6,657 nucleotides of DNA from Campylobacterota bacterium (GCA_009930355.1 RZYK01000113.1:1-6657); one strand, 5' to 3'; counted from the stretch's first letter, positions 1 through 6,646 are shown. Made by a program: numbers and translations. The notes: generated from the letters alone by a model not told the origin.

Positions 1-1314
1 ATCTTTAATGCGGTCATTCACGATGCTGATTTTGTCAAACTCTATCTCAAACCAATACGCACACAGCGCCTTTGCCGCTTGATAATAGGCTTGAATTTTT
101 TTCTCTTCCTCTGAAAAACTAAGCACCTTTTTCTTGCCCATTAAAACCTTTTGACGCACCGCAATAAAGTCTTGAAGCTCGATAATTTCAGCATTGCGAC
201 GCAAAGCATTAATGGCTGCCTCATTCACAAAGGTTGCCAATGCCGCACCGCTAAAGCCCACGCTCATGGTGGCTAATTCATCGACATTGACCTCGTAAGG
301 TTTGTTGTTTAGGTAGGTTTTTAAAATCTCCAAGCGATCACTTTTATCGGGCAATGAGATAAAAATACGTCTATCAAAACGCCCTGAACGAAGTAGCGCT
401 TCATCAATAATATCTATTTTATTGGTTGCAGCAATCACAATGACCCCACTGCTGTCCTCAAAGCCGTCCATTTCGGTTAAAAGTTGATTGAGTGTGGCTT
501 CTCTTTCATCGTTACGTGCGCCCCCTCGTGCTCGTCCTACCGCATCAATTTCATCAATAAAAATAATCGAAGGTGCGTGTGCTTTGGCTTGCGAAAAAAG
601 CTCTTTAACCCTCTTAGCTCCCATGCCCACGTAAATTTGCACAAAGGTTGCCCCACTTTGGTAGAAAAAAGGCACACTCGCCTCCCCTGCAACGGCTTTG
701 GCTATCATGGTTTTACCCACACCTGGAGGGCCTACGAGTAAGACACCTTTGGGCAGTCTAATCCCGTAGCGTTTGTATTTAGCGGGGTTTTTAAGAAAAT
801 CCACCACCTCCTCAAGCTCTTCTTTGACATCTTGAATCCCAGCAACATCCTTAAAACTCACCTGAGCACGCACAGGTCGAATAATGCTGCTCATAAAAGG
901 GTCATAACTTGCCATGGCTTTTTGGTTCGCTTCTTGCTCTTTTTGCACATCTTCGGCTCTTTTTTTACGGGCAACCAGCAATAAAATAAACAAAATGCTT
1001 CCCATAACCCCTACTAAAATCAAATCTTCAAGAATGGGATTGCTTCTTTGCACCTCAATGGGTATTTTTTTCAATAAATCCGTAACATCAATACCATCTT
1101 TAAGGATGACATATTGCTCATTGTTGGTATATAGAATGACCTCATTCTCTTCGACTTTGGCTTTTTTAATGGCTCCACTCTCTAAAAGCGCATGGTAGGT
1201 TGGTAGATCAATACTGTTTGAACCACCTCGCACATACCCAAATAAAAGTAGAATGATAAAAACACTTAACGCCATAAGCGAAAGCATGAGTTTTTGGGAT
1301 TTAAAAATGTGCAT
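1..1314 (-). CDS. FtsH-like membrane AAA+ ATPase lacking the zinc-protease motif (partial, 3' end outside window)
   Basis: Seen: 438 codons from ATG at 1314, with no stop before the window edge. Membrane segments lie at about residues 9-28 and 97-115, with a small periplasmic domain between them, as in FtsH. The AAA+ module has Walker A GPPGVGKT (195-202), pore motif Y228-V-G, Walker B IIFIDEID (250-257), the second region of homology with arginines R312 and R315, and a sensor-2 helix FSGAALATFVNEAA. The linker VLMGKKK...SEEEKK then aligns with FtsH just before its HEAGH zinc site, but here the motif reads Y411-Q-A-A-K415, so both histidines and the catalytic glutamate are replaced. Known: FtsH is a hexameric ATP-dependent inner-membrane metalloprotease. 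Inferred: this paralogue is an ATPase, perhaps an unfoldase, chaperone or partner subunit, without proteolytic activity. The third zinc ligand lies beyond the window. The start is supported by a perfect AGGAGG six bases upstream, and the gene overlaps mtaB by 14 bp. Calling it ftsH outright would be misleading. Confidence 0.93.
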   Translation of the reverse strand, partial: MHIFKSQKLMLSLMALSVFIILLLFGYVRGGSNSIDLPTYHALLESGAIKKAKVEENEVILYTNNEQYVILKDGIDVTDLLKKIPIEVQRSNPILEDLILVGVMGSILFILLLVARKKRAEDVQKEQEANQKAMASYDPFMSSIIRPVRAQVSFKDVAGIQDVKEELEEVVDFLKNPAKYKRYGIRLPKGVLLVGPPGVGKTMIAKAVAGEASVPFFYQSGATFVQIYVGMGAKRVKELFSQAKAHAPSIIFIDEIDAVGRARGGARNDEREATLNQLLTEMDGFEDSSGVIVIAATNKIDIIDEALLRSGRFDRRIFISLPDKSDRLEILKTYLNNKPYEVNVDELATMSVGFSGAALATFVNEAAINALRRNAEIIELQDFIAVRQKVLMGKKKVLSFSEEEKKIQAYYQAAKALCAYWFEIEFDKISIVNDRIKD

Positions 1315-2545
1315 AGTTTGCCTCCTGCATAATGTCATACTTCTCAAGTCTCACCCACTCTTTGAGCAGGTCACGCTTACTTTGAATGATGACTTTGTTA
1401 AAAAATTGGTCGTAGCCAATAAAATGGTTTTCTTTGGACTCTTCGACTAAAACGTCTAAAGGTGTTGCACTGTTTTTCTCACGAAATGCACGGTTTTTTT
1501 GCGCAATGAGCGCTTCTATGTGTTGATGCCTTGTTTTGGCAACATCGCCTTTAACTTCTGGCTTCATCGTACTTGAGGGTGTACCATCTCGTTTAGAGTA
1601 GGTAAAGGCGTGAATGTGCGTGAGTGGGAATTTTTCAAGCATCGTATACGCCTCTTCCCAAAGAGCCTCACTCTCCCCTGGATGCCCCGTGATAAAGTCC
1701 GTTCCTAGAGCAAACCCTTTTTCGCTCAGTTCGCTAAAAAGCTCCAAATCCTGTGTGACACTGTTGCGTCGTCGCATGAGTTTTAGCATCTCCTCAGAAG
1801 TGTGCTGAAGCGCTACATGTAAATGACGCTCTAACCACGGCTCATTTAAAATTTCTCTAAAACTCTCATCGATTTGCACAGGCTCAATGCTTCCTAAGCG
1901 AATGCGTCTTACCCCTCGAATCGCACCCAAGCGTTGGACGAGTTTTCCTAAACTACTGTTTTTATCTTTGCCATAACTGCCTATGTTCGTGCCAGTGAGC
2001 ACAAACTCACCGTAACCATTGAGCGCTAGTTTTTGAACTTGCTCAATGATTTTTTGCTCATCCTGACTGCGTGCATTGCCTCTTACATAAGGAATGATGC
2101 AATACGAACAGCGAAAATTGCACCCCTCTTGAATTTTGATAAAGGCTTTGGTTTTGCCCGTGTACTCATGCACAATGGTCTCATCCAAAGAGGTCAAATC
2201 TCCAATCTGATAAAAAGGTGTGGTTTTGTGAAGCAATGCATTAATAGTACGTTTTTCAGAGTGTCCTAGTACGCCAAAAACCTTTTGCTGAGAAAAAAGA
2301 CTCTCCCCTTTGCTCATTGCTCCACAGCCTGCTAAAATCACTTTTTTCCCTAGCTTTGAGGCTTGGTTAATGTAACTGCGCACACCCGTATCGGCACCAT
2401 TGGTAACCGTACAAGAGTTCACTACGACAATATCCGCTTCTGACTCATACTCAGTGACTTCAAAATCTTTTAGATTCTCTATCATCACTTGAGTGTCGTA
2501 AATATTGGTACGACACCCAAAGGTTTTAAAATAGACTTTTTTCAT
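1301..2545 (-). CDS. mtaB: tRNA (N6-threonylcarbamoyladenosine(37)-C2)-methylthiotransferase MtaB
   Basis: Radical-SAM enzyme of the MiaB/RimO/MtaB family, predicted to add a methylthio group to t6A at position 37 of ANN-decoding tRNAs, giving ms2t6A. Seen: 414 residues. The N-terminal methylthiotransferase domain carries C11 (FGCRTN), C45 (NSCTVTN) and C74 (AGCGAM) for the auxiliary 4Fe-4S cluster. The radical-SAM triad is C142, C146, C149 in GCNFRCSYC, and the barrel includes LTGTNIGSYG (183-192) and the segment around HLHVALQHTSEE (241-252). A TRAM-like RNA-binding domain occupies about 360-408. The FGCRTN opening and the overall length fit MtaB better than MiaB or RimO; this assignment rests on motif resemblance and not on a tree. 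The start ATG overlaps the end of the channel gene by 20 bp and follows a modest AAAGAG five bases upstream. The gene end overlaps the FtsH-like start by 14 bp. The enzyme is cytosolic and oxygen-sensitive. Confidence 0.9.
   Translation of the reverse strand: MKKVYFKTFGCRTNIYDTQVMIENLKDFEVTEYESEADIVVVNSCTVTNGADTGVRSYINQASKLGKKVILAGCGAMSKGESLFSQQKVFGVLGHSEKRTINALLHKTTPFYQIGDLTSLDETIVHEYTGKTKAFIKIQEGCNFRCSYCIIPYVRGNARSQDEQKIIEQVQKLALNGYGEFVLTGTNIGSYGKDKNSSLGKLVQRLGAIRGVRRIRLGSIEPVQIDESFREILNEPWLERHLHVALQHTSEEMLKLMRRRNSVTQDLELFSELSEKGFALGTDFITGHPGESEALWEEAYTMLEKFPLTHIHAFTYSKRDGTPSSTMKPEVKGDVAKTRHQHIEALIAQKNRAFREKNSATPLDVLVEESKENHFIGYDQFFNKVIIQSKRDLLKEWVRLEKYDIMQEANYAHF
1321..1326 (-). promoter_or_regulatory. 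Ribosome binding site of the FtsH-like gene
   Basis: A perfect AGGAGG on the minus strand, six bases before the ATG at 1314, lies inside the last codons of the preceding mtaB. It fixes the start of the FtsH-like gene and is the strongest Shine-Dalgarno sequence in the window, so this downstream gene can recruit ribosomes itself as well as by coupling. Confidence 0.85.
1814..1822. repeat. TACATGTAA word, copy in mtaB
   Basis: One of four occurrences of this word. The central 8 bp are palindromic. On the minus strand it covers the Leu-His-Val codons (TTA CAT GTA) of MtaB residues 242-244. Confidence 0.4.
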
Positions 2546-4133
2546 CTAAACTCTTTGGTGCTTCGCTCATCTGCGGTTTTTCTTGACGTGCAAGATTGAT
2601 ATTGGTGGTATGGTAAGCAATGGTAATGTCAGGTTCTTGTTTAAAAGCATCAACCAATTCAGCACTGATGGTACTTCTAAGGGTAAGTGTTGCATAGGAA
2701 TTGGTCATATACCAACAGCTAATACAAAAACCTTGTGGCTCAATAAAAGAGAAAATACGAGGCTCAACATTGGTGTTTTTAAGACTGTATTGACTGCGCA
2801 ATAAGTTGAGTTGTTTTCGGGCAATATCGGTGTACCCTTTGGCGTATTTTTTGGTAATTTCACGGGCTAAATGTACCGCTTTTTTGTGGTTTGAATCAAA
2901 GGTGATAAAAATATCAATGCCATCCCAAACGGTACGAATCGTGCCATGGGTATAGTTTGAAATCAAACTGGTAAAGACATAATTATTGGGCACAAAAATA
3001 ACCCTTCCTGCTCGCCTGTTATCCCTGTAGGAACTAATGGTTACATCTTCTAAAAGGGTCATACGCAAAAGCGAAATATCAATAATATCGCCCACATAAA
3101 TGAGCCCATCTTTTTGCACTTTAATGCGATCCCCCACATGAAAGCTGCCACCAAAAATAATCACCATCCACCCTAAAATACTCATAAACCAATCTTTCAT
3201 GGCAATGGCAATACCCGCAGATGCGAAACCTAAGACGGTTACCAAATAGGAGACATTTTCAATGTAAGAGAAGAGTAAAATTAAAATAATCAGTGTCACG
3301 TTGGCAAAATTAATAATTTTATTGACCGTGTAAAAACGGTCATTATCTTTGATATAACGTTTTGCCGCAAACTTTAGCAGTAGAGAAATTACGATGACAA
3401 CAATAATAAAAATACCAATATTAAACGCACGCTTCATCTGTACGGTAATATCTTGTGTAATGCGCCCACTCGCCTCTTCTACCTTCTTTACATGTAAAGA
3501 GTAACTGGTGTTGGCAATCTCTTGGGCGGTGGTGAAGGCATTGAGCTCTTTTTGGGCCTCATAAATCAAGTCTTCATTAATCACAGAGGTTTCAATGCGG
3601 TAAATCTCTTCGAGTAAACTCATTTTTTCTTTAAGTTTGCTTACTAAAAAGCTGAGATTGTCAATGCGTGTTTTGTACTCAGTGCTGTCTTGTTTTATTT
3701 TTTTGATATACGAAAGTGCTGAAATAATTGCAAATGGGTTACTTACTTTAGGATAGCTTTCTAATTCAACAGGCTCAACCAATGTGCTAAACGGTGAGTT
3801 TTTATACTCTTGTAAAAGTTCAACTTGCTGTCTTAAGGACTCTTGTTTGCTGAGGAGTTTTTCGTAGCGTTCAAGCGAGGCTTTATCTTTGCCATTTTTA
3901 AACTTTTTACTTTCATTTTCCACCGTTGAGAGCTCTTCTAGTAATTTTTGGTAATTCAAATAATTGCCATAACGTTTAAACCAAATATTGTCTTTGATGG
4001 ACTCATTAATAGAAAGAATTTTTTGACGGGAAGAGTCGATTTTAATGCTCTCTTCAAGTTTTGTAGTGCTGTTTGTCTCGGCAAATAAAAGGTTACATGT
4101 AAAAAGAATCAACCAGAAAATTTTTTTAGACAT
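2526..4133 (-). CDS. MscS-family mechanosensitive ion channel with periplasmic coiled-coil domain
   Basis: Predicted inner-membrane small-conductance mechanosensitive channel, releasing solutes or ions when membrane tension rises. Seen: 535 residues. An N-terminal signal peptide (MSKKIFWLIL core) has a likely signal peptidase I site after L16-F17-A18. A charged region of about 20-235, rich in Lys, Glu and Leu and probably partly coiled coil, would lie in the periplasm. Membrane segments follow at about 237-256, 271-290 and 294-328; the last has the small-residue packing of an MscS pore helix (GFASAGIAIAMKDWF, 302-316). The MscS beta domain follows, with GDRIKV (334-339), YVGDIIDISLLRMTLLED (346-363) and VIFVPNNYVFTSLISNYT (378-394), then the alpha/beta domain to about 510. 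It is longer than E. coli MscS (286 residues) because of the extracytoplasmic domain. A CISC pair (C470, C473) sits in the C-terminal domain. The start overlaps aroB by 8 bp and has a good AAGGAAG site. The substrate and gating stimulus cannot be read from the sequence. Confidence 0.92.
   Translation of the reverse strand: MSKKIFWLILFTCNLLFAETNSTTKLEESIKIDSSRQKILSINESIKDNIWFKRYGNYLNYQKLLEELSTVENESKKFKNGKDKASLERYEKLLSKQESLRQQVELLQEYKNSPFSTLVEPVELESYPKVSNPFAIISALSYIKKIKQDSTEYKTRIDNLSFLVSKLKEKMSLLEEIYRIETSVINEDLIYEAQKELNAFTTAQEIANTSYSLHVKKVEEASGRITQDITVQMKRAFNIGIFIIVVIVISLLLKFAAKRYIKDNDRFYTVNKIINFANVTLIILILLFSYIENVSYLVTVLGFASAGIAIAMKDWFMSILGWMVIIFGGSFHVGDRIKVQKDGLIYVGDIIDISLLRMTLLEDVTISSYRDNRRAGRVIFVPNNYVFTSLISNYTHGTIRTVWDGIDIFITFDSNHKKAVHLAREITKKYAKGYTDIARKQLNLLRSQYSLKNTNVEPRIFSFIEPQGFCISCWYMTNSYATLTLRSTISAELVDAFKQEPDITIAYHTTNINLARQEKPQMSEAPKSLDEKSLF
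2551..2556 (-). promoter_or_regulatory. Ribosome binding site of mtaB
   Basis: AAAGAG on the minus strand, five bases before the ATG at 2545. It is a partial Shine-Dalgarno match located within the last codons of the channel gene. With the 20 bp overlap it suggests that mtaB translation partly depends on ribosomes finishing the upstream gene. Confidence 0.5.
3485..3500. repeat. Perfect 16 bp palindrome centred on ACATGT
   Basis: The sequence TCTTTACATGTAAAGA is a perfect palindrome inside the channel gene, where the minus strand reads codons for Ser-Leu-His-Val-Lys. It is the longest of four copies of the TACATGTAA word in the window. Whether it is a protein-binding or methylation site, or just a codon effect, is unknown. 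Confidence 0.5.
4093..4102. repeat. TTACATGTAA palindrome, copy in the channel signal peptide
   Basis: A 10 bp palindrome in the signal-peptide codons of the MscS-family gene. Here it is read in a different frame (Phe-Thr-Cys) from the other three copies, so one shared amino-acid motif does not explain all of them. Confidence 0.4.
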
Positions 4134-5172
4134 TGGCTTCCTTTAGGGCTTCTAATACGGTTTCTTTAGGAATGTCATTGCGCATTTCATGCCCACCAAT
4201 ACCTTTGGCTAAAATAAATTTAATTTTGGAATGTTCGCTTTTTTTATCTAAGAAAAAAGCATCATAGAAAGCTTCAGGTGAATGTATGGCGTACTGCGTT
4301 GGTAGGTCGTAGCGTTTTAAAAGTGCCATAATACGCCCAGCATCTTCTTGACTTAACAGTCCTAGTTTCTGGGCTAAAAAGTTTGCCATCACCATACCAA
4401 TCGCAACAGCTTCACCATGCAAATACGTGGTGTAATGGGTTTGATTTTCGATGACGTGTCCAAAGGTGTGTCCGTAGTTTAATACGGCTCGCACTCCTTG
4501 TTCGGTTTCATCTTGCGCTACGACCTTGGCTTTAATAGAAATACTTTTATAAATCGCCTCTTTGAGGTGTGTTTCATTGTGTAAATCATACGTTTCTAAC
4601 CATTCAAAAAAAGCTTTATCAAAAGTGACTGCCATTTTAATAATTTCTGCCACACCTGCACTAAATTCACGCTTTGGCAAGGTTTTTAAAAAAGCACTTT
4701 CGCAGTAAACCGCACGAGGTTGCCAAAAAGAGCCAATCAGATTTTTGCCATAGGTGTTATTGATGCCTGTTTTGCCACCCACGCTTGCATCGACTTGCGC
4801 TAACAAGGTAGTAGGAATTTGAATAAAATCAATACCTCTTTGGTAAAGGGAAGCAGCAAAACCCGTCATATCGCCAATCACACCGCCTCCAAAGGCAATA
4901 AGGAGCGATTTTCTATCCAATCTATGCTCAAAACACGCATTTAAAATGAGCTCAAGGCTTTCAAAATTTTTATACATTTCACCATCGGGTAAAATGACGG
5001 TGTGAAGCTCTTTGGCATGAATTTTTTTCTGGAGACTGGCTAAGTGCAAATCTGCCACGGTTGTGTTGGTGACAATCAGTACTTTTGTATCAAAATCTAA
5101 TGTTTCAAGTTGGTCAATATAGACACAATAATCTTTGGAAATGGTTTTGGTTAAAAGAACGTCAACATGCAT
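4126..5172 (-). CDS. aroB: 3-dehydroquinate synthase
   Basis: Cytosolic second enzyme of the shikimate pathway: it converts 3-deoxy-D-arabino-heptulosonate 7-phosphate to 3-dehydroquinate, using NAD+ and a divalent metal. Seen: 348 residues, normal for the bacterial family. The NAD-binding glycine loop is AFGGGVIGDMTGFAAS (93-108). The IPTTLLAQVDASVGGKTGIN stretch (119-138) and KNLIGSFWQP (143-152) are strongly conserved family signatures. Metal ligands, by homology to the Aspergillus enzyme, are E176 (in AEIIK), H235 (in NYGHTFGH) and H252 (in LHGEAVAIGM). No key residue is missing. The start follows only a weak TTTGGAT site, but no alternative methionine exists nearby. It lies 47 bp after the RCK-like gene with no visible terminator between them, and its last 8 bp overlap the channel gene. 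No other shikimate-pathway gene is present in the window. Confidence 0.98.
   Translation of the reverse strand: MHVDVLLTKTISKDYCVYIDQLETLDFDTKVLIVTNTTVADLHLASLQKKIHAKELHTVILPDGEMYKNFESLELILNACFEHRLDRKSLLIAFGGGVIGDMTGFAASLYQRGIDFIQIPTTLLAQVDASVGGKTGINNTYGKNLIGSFWQPRAVYCESAFLKTLPKREFSAGVAEIIKMAVTFDKAFFEWLETYDLHNETHLKEAIYKSISIKAKVVAQDETEQGVRAVLNYGHTFGHVIENQTHYTTYLHGEAVAIGMVMANFLAQKLGLLSQEDAGRIMALLKRYDLPTQYAIHSPEAFYDAFFLDKKSEHSKIKFILAKGIGGHEMRNDIPKETVLEALKEANV
4137..4143 (-). promoter_or_regulatory. Ribosome binding site of the MscS-family gene
   Basis: AAGGAAG on the minus strand, three to five bases before the ATG at 4133, depending on which core is paired. It lies within the last codons of aroB and supports this start, which gives a complete signal peptide. 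Confidence 0.7.
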
Positions 5173-5219
5173 GGTATATCCAAATATTTTTTATTTTATT
5201 TTACTGAAAAAGCACTTAA
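5173..5219. other. AT-rich intergenic spacer between the RCK-like gene and aroB
   Basis: This 47 bp spacer is the only gap between genes in the window. It contains three copies of TTTTA in tandem (5189-5203 on the plus strand) and a weak GGAT Shine-Dalgarno-like sequence (minus strand, 5178-5181) for aroB. There is no hairpin plus T-run, so I see no terminator. The A/T-rich stretch could include a -10 element of an internal promoter for aroB, but there is no convincing -10/-35 pair. Confidence 0.5.
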
Positions 5220-6632
5220 TTATGCATTCACTGGGATAAATAATTGGTAATTGTCTGCTAATTTAAAGTGCAATTTTTCCATATCGGTGGAAAAAATAGA
5301 GAAGAAATTAGACTCAACAATTTTAGAGGTAAAGGGTAAAAATTGTAAAATAGTGTCTTTATGTTTTAGCTTCAGTAGAGGATTTTTTTCACTCTGAATC
5401 ACTTCAACTTCTCGTCCAAAAATCTTTGAAAGATTGTCAAAATGCTCCATTAAACTGGTCTCTTTCCTCTCTTGGTCAGGCTCATACGTGTAGAGTTTAA
5501 GGTGCAAAGAGAGTTGGGCTGAAACATCAAAAATAACAGACGATTCTTGCTCTATATCGTGCGCATCACTGCTTAAAACAACACCTTCGCTCAGTGCTAA
5601 AAAGCCTTTTTTTCCAATTTTAAATACAGGAAGTTTGGTGCGAAATAAAGCACGTTTGTTTTTTTGAAAAAAGGTGTTCATGACCACAATCAGACCAATA
5701 TCCATCTCTTCAGTATCTTCTTTTAAAACGGCTCTTGGATTGGTTTTAAAATAGTCAATCATAACGTTAATATGGTGGTTATGGTAGCTTTTGAGTTTTT
5801 CCAAAATTTTTGAATACGTGGGATTAATAATCTTTACATGTAATTTGTTGCTGTTGAGTTTTGAGTGTAAGAGCAGTGCATCGTTTAAGAGTAAATCAAT
5901 CTCTTCTTCATCCATCTCTAGCATATCAACTAAACAATAAATGCTGCTTCCAAAAGGAGATGGAAATTGCCCTTGTTCTTTTTTAATGCTTCGAAAAACA
6001 CTTTGTAGAACATGAGGCTCTCCAATCATTAGCAAAAGATCGTTGGGTAAAAGCATAAGCGTTGGACGAGGTAACAATAAAGTGTTAGAGCGATACACCG
6101 CTGCAATACGCCACTTACTTTGCACAATTGAAGCCAAATGACGGTAGGCATAAGAGCTTCCAACAGGCACAGAAACTTCCATGATTTCACCAATACCTAG
6201 CCCAATATTTTGCGCCACAATGGGCATATTAGGGAGATGGTCTTTAAAACGAGAGGCTAAAATATCTCGTGAATTAACCAGCAAAAGGCGTTTATCATCA
6301 ATCTCTTCTAAATCCAAATCCCATCGATCCATAAAGACAATACGGACTTTATTATCAATGCGTCTCACATTTTTATAGGTGCTCATGGCATCAAGTTCAT
6401 TGGAAAGTAAAATCATCACTTGAAAAAATTGTTCATTTAAAATAACAGAGAGTTTATCTAAGCTGGTGGGGTCAAACTCAAAAAATTTAAAATTTTCAGG
6501 ACGTTTTTTAGGTAGTGTATTTTCTTTGTATGAAATGACAGTGTAGCTGTTCTCTCCCGCTTCACTCTCCATAACTCTTTCTAAAAATTGTTTTGCTAGA
6601 ATGCCATCAGCAATGATTAATATTTTTTTCAT
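5220..6632 (-). CDS. Soluble RCK/TrkA-like protein (COG3400-like), function unknown
   Basis: Seen: 470 residues with no signal peptide or convincing membrane segment, so predicted cytosolic. Residues 1-125 form an alternating beta/alpha, Rossmann-like (TrkA-N/RCK) domain starting KKILIIADGILAKQFLE; the usual GxGxxG nucleotide loop is degenerate, with only G10 left. Residues about 145-215 resemble a TrkA-C domain: GEIMEVSVPVGSSYAYRHL, a YRSNTLLLPRP strand-turn, then LLPNDLLLMIGEPHVLQSV. Residues about 225-470 contain further alpha/beta elements (for example DIGLIVVMNTFF at 311-322 and LPVFKIGKKG at 334-343) that I cannot assign. Known: RCK proteins usually gate K+ channels or Trk/Ktr transporters by binding nucleotides. 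Inferred: a ligand-sensing subunit or regulator whose partner is unknown; no Trk/Ktr pore is encoded here, though an MscS-family channel lies two genes downstream. The start is secure: an in-frame TGA sits immediately before the ATG, and GAGGGAG lies seven bases upstream. From memory, the H. pylori counterpart (HP0282) is also uncharacterised. Confidence 0.85.
   Translation of the reverse strand: MKKILIIADGILAKQFLERVMESEAGENSYTVISYKENTLPKKRPENFKFFEFDPTSLDKLSVILNEQFFQVMILLSNELDAMSTYKNVRRIDNKVRIVFMDRWDLDLEEIDDKRLLLVNSRDILASRFKDHLPNMPIVAQNIGLGIGEIMEVSVPVGSSYAYRHLASIVQSKWRIAAVYRSNTLLLPRPTLMLLPNDLLLMIGEPHVLQSVFRSIKKEQGQFPSPFGSSIYCLVDMLEMDEEEIDLLLNDALLLHSKLNSNKLHVKIINPTYSKILEKLKSYHNHHINVMIDYFKTNPRAVLKEDTEEMDIGLIVVMNTFFQKNKRALFRTKLPVFKIGKKGFLALSEGVVLSSDAHDIEQESSVIFDVSAQLSLHLKLYTYEPDQERKETSLMEHFDNLSKIFGREVEVIQSEKNPLLKLKHKDTILQFLPFTSKIVESNFFSIFSTDMEKLHFKLADNYQLFIPVNA
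5834..5843. repeat. TTACATGTAA palindrome, copy in the RCK-like gene
   Basis: A 10 bp palindrome within the RCK-like gene, again read as Leu-His-Val (residues 264-266) on the minus strand. Confidence 0.4.
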
Positions 6633-6639
6633 TCAAAAA

Positions 6640-6646
6640 CTCCCTC
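6640..6646 (-). promoter_or_regulatory. Ribosome binding site of the RCK-like gene
   Basis: GAGGGAG on the minus strand, seven bases before the ATG at 6632. The codon just before that ATG is an in-frame TGA (6633-6635), so no upstream start is possible. Only 25 bases upstream are visible, so a promoter cannot be judged. Confidence 0.7.

Noticed and set aside
484..1198. Plus-strand open frames opposite the FtsH-like gene (484-741 and 914-1198)
   Set aside because: They lie wholly antisense to a gene with clear AAA+ motifs and have no recognisable domain, so they are shadows of the real frame.
1312..1330. A terminator or promoter between mtaB and the FtsH-like gene
   Set aside because: The genes overlap and no hairpin with a T-run is visible. 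The notable AGGAGG is a ribosome binding site.
1253..2804. Plus-strand open frames opposite mtaB and the channel gene (1253-1450, 1614-1808, 2033-2269, 2583-2804), and a similar one at 6181-6378
   Set aside because: All are short and antisense to well-supported genes, with low-complexity or Cys/Ser/Phe-rich translations typical of shadow frames.
4121..4127. A7 run just after the start codon of the channel gene (and a similar A7 at 6623-6629) as possible phase-variation tracts
   Set aside because: Runs of seven A in Lys/Ile-rich N-termini are expected in AT-rich genomes. No longer G/C tract, of the kind used for switching in Campylobacter and Helicobacter, is present.
5189..5203. Tandem TTTTA repeat in the spacer before aroB as a regulatory repeat or promoter
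   Set aside because: There are only three 5 bp units in AT-rich spacer DNA and no matching -35 or operator symmetry.
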